NCBI GenBank assembly: GCA_008711295.1
Contig: VUYV01000015.1
Span: 489,670 to 553,669, forward strand
Source: Anarhynchus alexandrinus
Lineage: Eukaryota > Chordata > Aves > Charadriiformes > Charadriidae
DNA: 64,000 nt
Direction: 5' to 3'
The notes below the pieces were generated by a model, which did no database searches, was not told the DNA's origin, and saw nothing but the letters and a program-made list of their open reading frames with translations. Positions 60,836 through 64,000 of the stretch are shown here, in pieces. The stretch's first letter is position 1. Each line of letters starts with the position of its first letter. Both the position numbers and the translations under genes were made by a program.

Positions 60836-63815
60836 CTGGCAGGGGCCACGCAGCATCTCCCTGGCATCCCACGTCAGAGGGATGCTGCAGGGGACGCACA
60901 CACCTGCCTCTGCGCATGGCATGAGGACATTGGTGTCAGTGACCTCGCAGTCCTCAGGGACAAGGCTGCTTGTTCGGCCACAGCTCCCTGGTTCCAGTTT
61001 TACTCTCTACTACCCGCTCTCTGGGACAAGCCAGCCCAGGACCACCAGTGGTTAGGAGTTACTCATTTAATTCCAGGCCAAGAGCCGGTAAAGCAGCCGA
61101 TGGTTTCATTCTTGCTGGGAGATTAAAACAAATAAGGAAACGAGGTGGGTTACTGGAAATCTGAACCCAAGTGGTTCAGCTGGAGAATATCCCAGTGTTG
61201 TAAACCAGCCTCTAAGAGTGCTGGAAATACCCTTATCCCTGCTGTGGATGCTGCCTGATGCTGCTGCTGCGGATGCTGCTACGCCAGGGTCATAGTACTG
61301 CCGGCCAGGACTTACTGACAGCAGGGCTTGTGCAGTCCCAGACAGCTGGATTTTGGCTGCTTGTGCAGCATATCTGTTGGTTTTGCCCCATTCGGGGTTT
61401 TCTATGCTGAAATGAGCGCCTCGAGGAGGCCACAGAGCACTGGGGTGCTACTGGAGGGCTGCGAAGCACCAGGAGCTACACGCCTGCAAGAAGGCCATGT
61501 TAATTTGGAAAAAATCCCGCACACGCCATTTACGGTGACATTAAACCTGAACAACTGTCTCTATGCAGAGTCTGAGTGCAAGCAGAGACTGCGGTACCAT
61601 GGAAAACCCCACACAAAGCACTGGGGAGCTCCCAGCCACAGCTCCTGGCATCTGCCCATTCTCAGCAGCTATACCAAGCAGGTGGGTCTGCCCATCTTCT
61701 CTTGTCCTCAGAGAGCAGCTGATGCTGATCGGGTCTGTAATGCTCCCGAGACAAACCAGCGGGCAGGATCTGGGCTGAATCGGTATCTCCGTTCACCCAC
61801 TCTAATGCATGAATGAGCTGGATTGAGCCTCACACTCGACACACGCTGCTCGATGCAAGTACCAGGCTGCAAGCTGGCCCCAGGGAACCTGTGTCCTTGC
61901 AGGGGGAGCTGCTCCAGGTGGTCCGAAATCCCTTGAGCAGGAAGGGACTCAGTGACAGAGGTCTGGTAACGTGAAGCCACCTTGGAGCAGCCTGTGTTGT
62001 CCTGTGCTGCAGGTCCAGCAGATGGTCTGCCCATCATATTTGATGGGGAAGCTGAAGGGCATGGGAGGTTTCCTCTGCAAAATGCCCGATTCCCATGGAA
62101 GCACAGTGATCAGGAGGAAGAACTCCAAAAACTTCAAGCAGAAAAAATCCCTGGAGTGGAGAAACCCTTCTGTTACATGCTGAGACTCATTTTATCTTGA
62201 CAGCTTGGCTATTATCTTGCATCGTGTTTGCCGACAGCACGGCACGACGCGGCTCCGTATCGTGATGAGAGCAGTTGGCGTTGCAGGTGGCTGTACCATG
62301 GCACAAGAGTTACAGCCAGCTACAAGGAACTGTACAGGTCTGCCGGATTCTCTAGCAACAAATCCATAGCAATGGATTAGCTGTCTATGGAGATAGCTGG
62401 TAGCATTTTATCACCCCTTCACACCCCATTGATAAAAGCACTCTTGGTATGAAGGGTGGCCAAGAAACCGCTCTTCGCCTCTCCCATGGATGAGCAGCTC
62501 AAGCTGTCCCCAGCTGGCTGGAGCCCCTTAGCCTTTGCATTGTCCACCCAAACGGAGCATCCTCAGGGCAGTTAATCACCGCGAGTGTCGAGGCTGGAGA
62601 CAGCCGAGGCCGCCGAAGCCTGGTGCAGTTCGCTGACCCTGGGGAGGAATGCATCTGACTCACACCATGGGAATCCGACCTCCATCGCAGCCCCACGACT
62701 GGCTGAGATCACGGATATCCATCTCCCGGCGCTGCGGCTCCCAGAAGCGCTGCAAACGGTCCGGCGTGCCCTTGCGGGTCATGGTGAGTCGAGCTGCTAA
62801 CCTTGCTGCAGCGATGCTCTTTGGGCATCCCGGTGTGCGCTGCACACCCTGGCACAGCACCTGCCCCCCTGTCCCCGTCCCCGTCCCTGTTCCTGGTCCG
62901 CTCAGGAGCATGGGCAGCAGTCCTGGCTCTCTCCAGCACAATATTTGCAGCTAGAAAATGCTCCAAGTGTGCCAGCACTGGAGCTCTGCTGCCTCTGATT
63001 CTCCTCCAAGTGACCCACAGGGTCCTGTTAGAGCTGCCGTTATGGTGATTTTTATTTAAATCAATATCTTCCGTGTTATCCCTGAAGCGCTCGCTGCTAA
63101 TAACCTCTCATCTTCCCAGGATGCCTTCATCCGCGGTCGAATTTGCTTTGCTCTGCACAGAGCTACGGGCCCTCAGCACTTCTCCTTTGCAACTCCATCT
63201 CTGCCCACGCCACCTGGGAACCACTCTGCTTCTGGCCTGGGTGCTGTTCAACCCCTCCTGTGGCCACAAATACCCGTGGGACTCCCAGCTGGTATTTAAG
63301 TTTCCAGCCACTGTGACGGGAGGAGAAAGCCCTGAAAAATCTCATTTCCAAAGACGTTTTTTAAGTGCCGGCCCCAGGTGGGAACTGATAAAGCAAATCC
63401 CCAAGTGTTTGGGTTGAATAGCAGGTTTCAGGTCCAGCGCATGGCTTTTGAATCCCGCCTCCGCAACGCTCCTTGTTACTATTTGCACGTCCTGACCCTG
63501 CACTTTTGGCCATGTGATTGCGCGCCCGTCCCTGGGGAGAGCAGGGTTTTGTCCGGCTGGCGTTTCTCAGCGCGGCGTGTGGAAGAAGTCCGGGTCGCTC
63601 GGTCACCTGCGCCAGCAAAAAGGGGCAGGGGAAACCCCCAGGCACGGGTGAGATCCTGCTAACCATGCAGCGCACACAGAAACACTCTGCTTTCCTGACT
63701 TCTCCAGGTTTACAAGAATAAATCCTTTCCTGTTTCATCTGAGCGAGTACAGGTACTTTCCTACCACGGCTGACAAGCTTGGCAGATCTGCCCCGGCTAC
63801 AAGCGTGGCTCTGCC

Positions 63816-63843
63816 TGACAGCCACAGGGTGACAGCCACAGGG
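63816..63843. repeat. 14-bp direct tandem duplication
   Basis: TGACAGCCACAGGG occurs twice in succession. Confidence 0.9.
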
Positions 63844-64000
63844 CCGGGAACCTGCCAGCGGCCCCGAGGTGACCAGAGATGGAGCCCTACGGGGGATGTG
63901 CTGCAAAGCCAACCCTTGCTGCAGAGCACTGTGCCGGGGGGGTACTGCAGACCTTTATGGGAACACCCCCCTCCCAGCCCCCGAAACGAAGCACCAGCCA

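Larger units (their letters stand above)
45942..64000. other. Upstream of the first visible CNTFR exon: probable 5' intron or flank, no gene recognised
   Basis: Because the exon at 45941 opens in phase 1, at least part of this stretch must be intron. I looked on the minus strand for a signal peptide and an Ig-like exon (VTLPC, WRVNG, YACF type motifs) and found none. Content seen: a GGGAGA polypurine tract at 48 kb, CpG-rich patches near 48.3-48.6 and 52.4-53.3 kb, AT-rich blocks near 50.5 and 56.5 kb, an old CR1/L3-like fragment at 60.7 kb, and small direct repeats. Confidence 0.6.

Noticed and set aside
1..64000. tRNA, rRNA, snRNA, viral or prokaryotic genes, or a new multi-gene system
   Set aside because: I scanned for conserved RNA cores, retroviral motifs and dense collinear ORFs and found none; the window is a single vertebrate gene with introns and flanks.

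Overview
This window is eukaryotic, from a vertebrate nuclear genome: almost all non-coding sequence, small exons with consensus splice sites, and scattered LINE fragments. Several fragments end in the CR1-type 3' terminus (ATTCTATGATTCTATG or its complement). Abundant CR1 of this type, no Alu/B1/L1-like material seen, and the residues of the one recognisable gene point to a sauropsid, most likely a bird. In birds CNTFR and its human 9p13 neighbours are Z-linked, so a Z chromosome origin is my inference. Ambiguous bases, a 3-N string and a 37-N gap show a draft assembly.

The only gene I can support is CNTFR, the ciliary neurotrophic factor receptor alpha subunit, on the minus strand. Five coding exons run from about 45.94 kb down to 23.37 kb and encode about 257 residues: both fibronectin-type cytokine-receptor domains (four cysteines, WSDWS box) and a hydrophobic GPI-attachment tail with no cytoplasmic segment. 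All splice sites and phases agree (1, 2, 1, 0, 1). A consensus donor lies inside the stop codon, and an acceptor 607 bp further on would restore a stop, so the 3' UTR is probably in a separate terminal exon (about 21.69-22.76 kb). The signal peptide and N-terminal Ig domain (roughly 105 residues in mammals) were not found; they should lie beyond 64 kb, or are lost or unrecognised.

Layout: 1-21.7 kb is intergenic sequence downstream of CNTFR, with two CR1 pieces, a (CAG)10 tract, a CATC-type minisatellite and AT-rich blocks. 21.7-46 kb is CNTFR with its introns, which hold two further CR1 pieces, an imperfect tandem duplication, the assembly gap and several AT-rich, repeat-free blocks that could be regulatory. 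46-64 kb is probably 5' intron or upstream sequence, with a long polypurine GGGAGA tract and an older CR1/L3-like fragment. The many open frames up to about 315 codons elsewhere are GC-rich chance ORFs without family resemblance. I found no RNA genes, CRISPR arrays, intact transposons or prokaryotic or viral genes, and nothing that amounts to a new multi-gene system.
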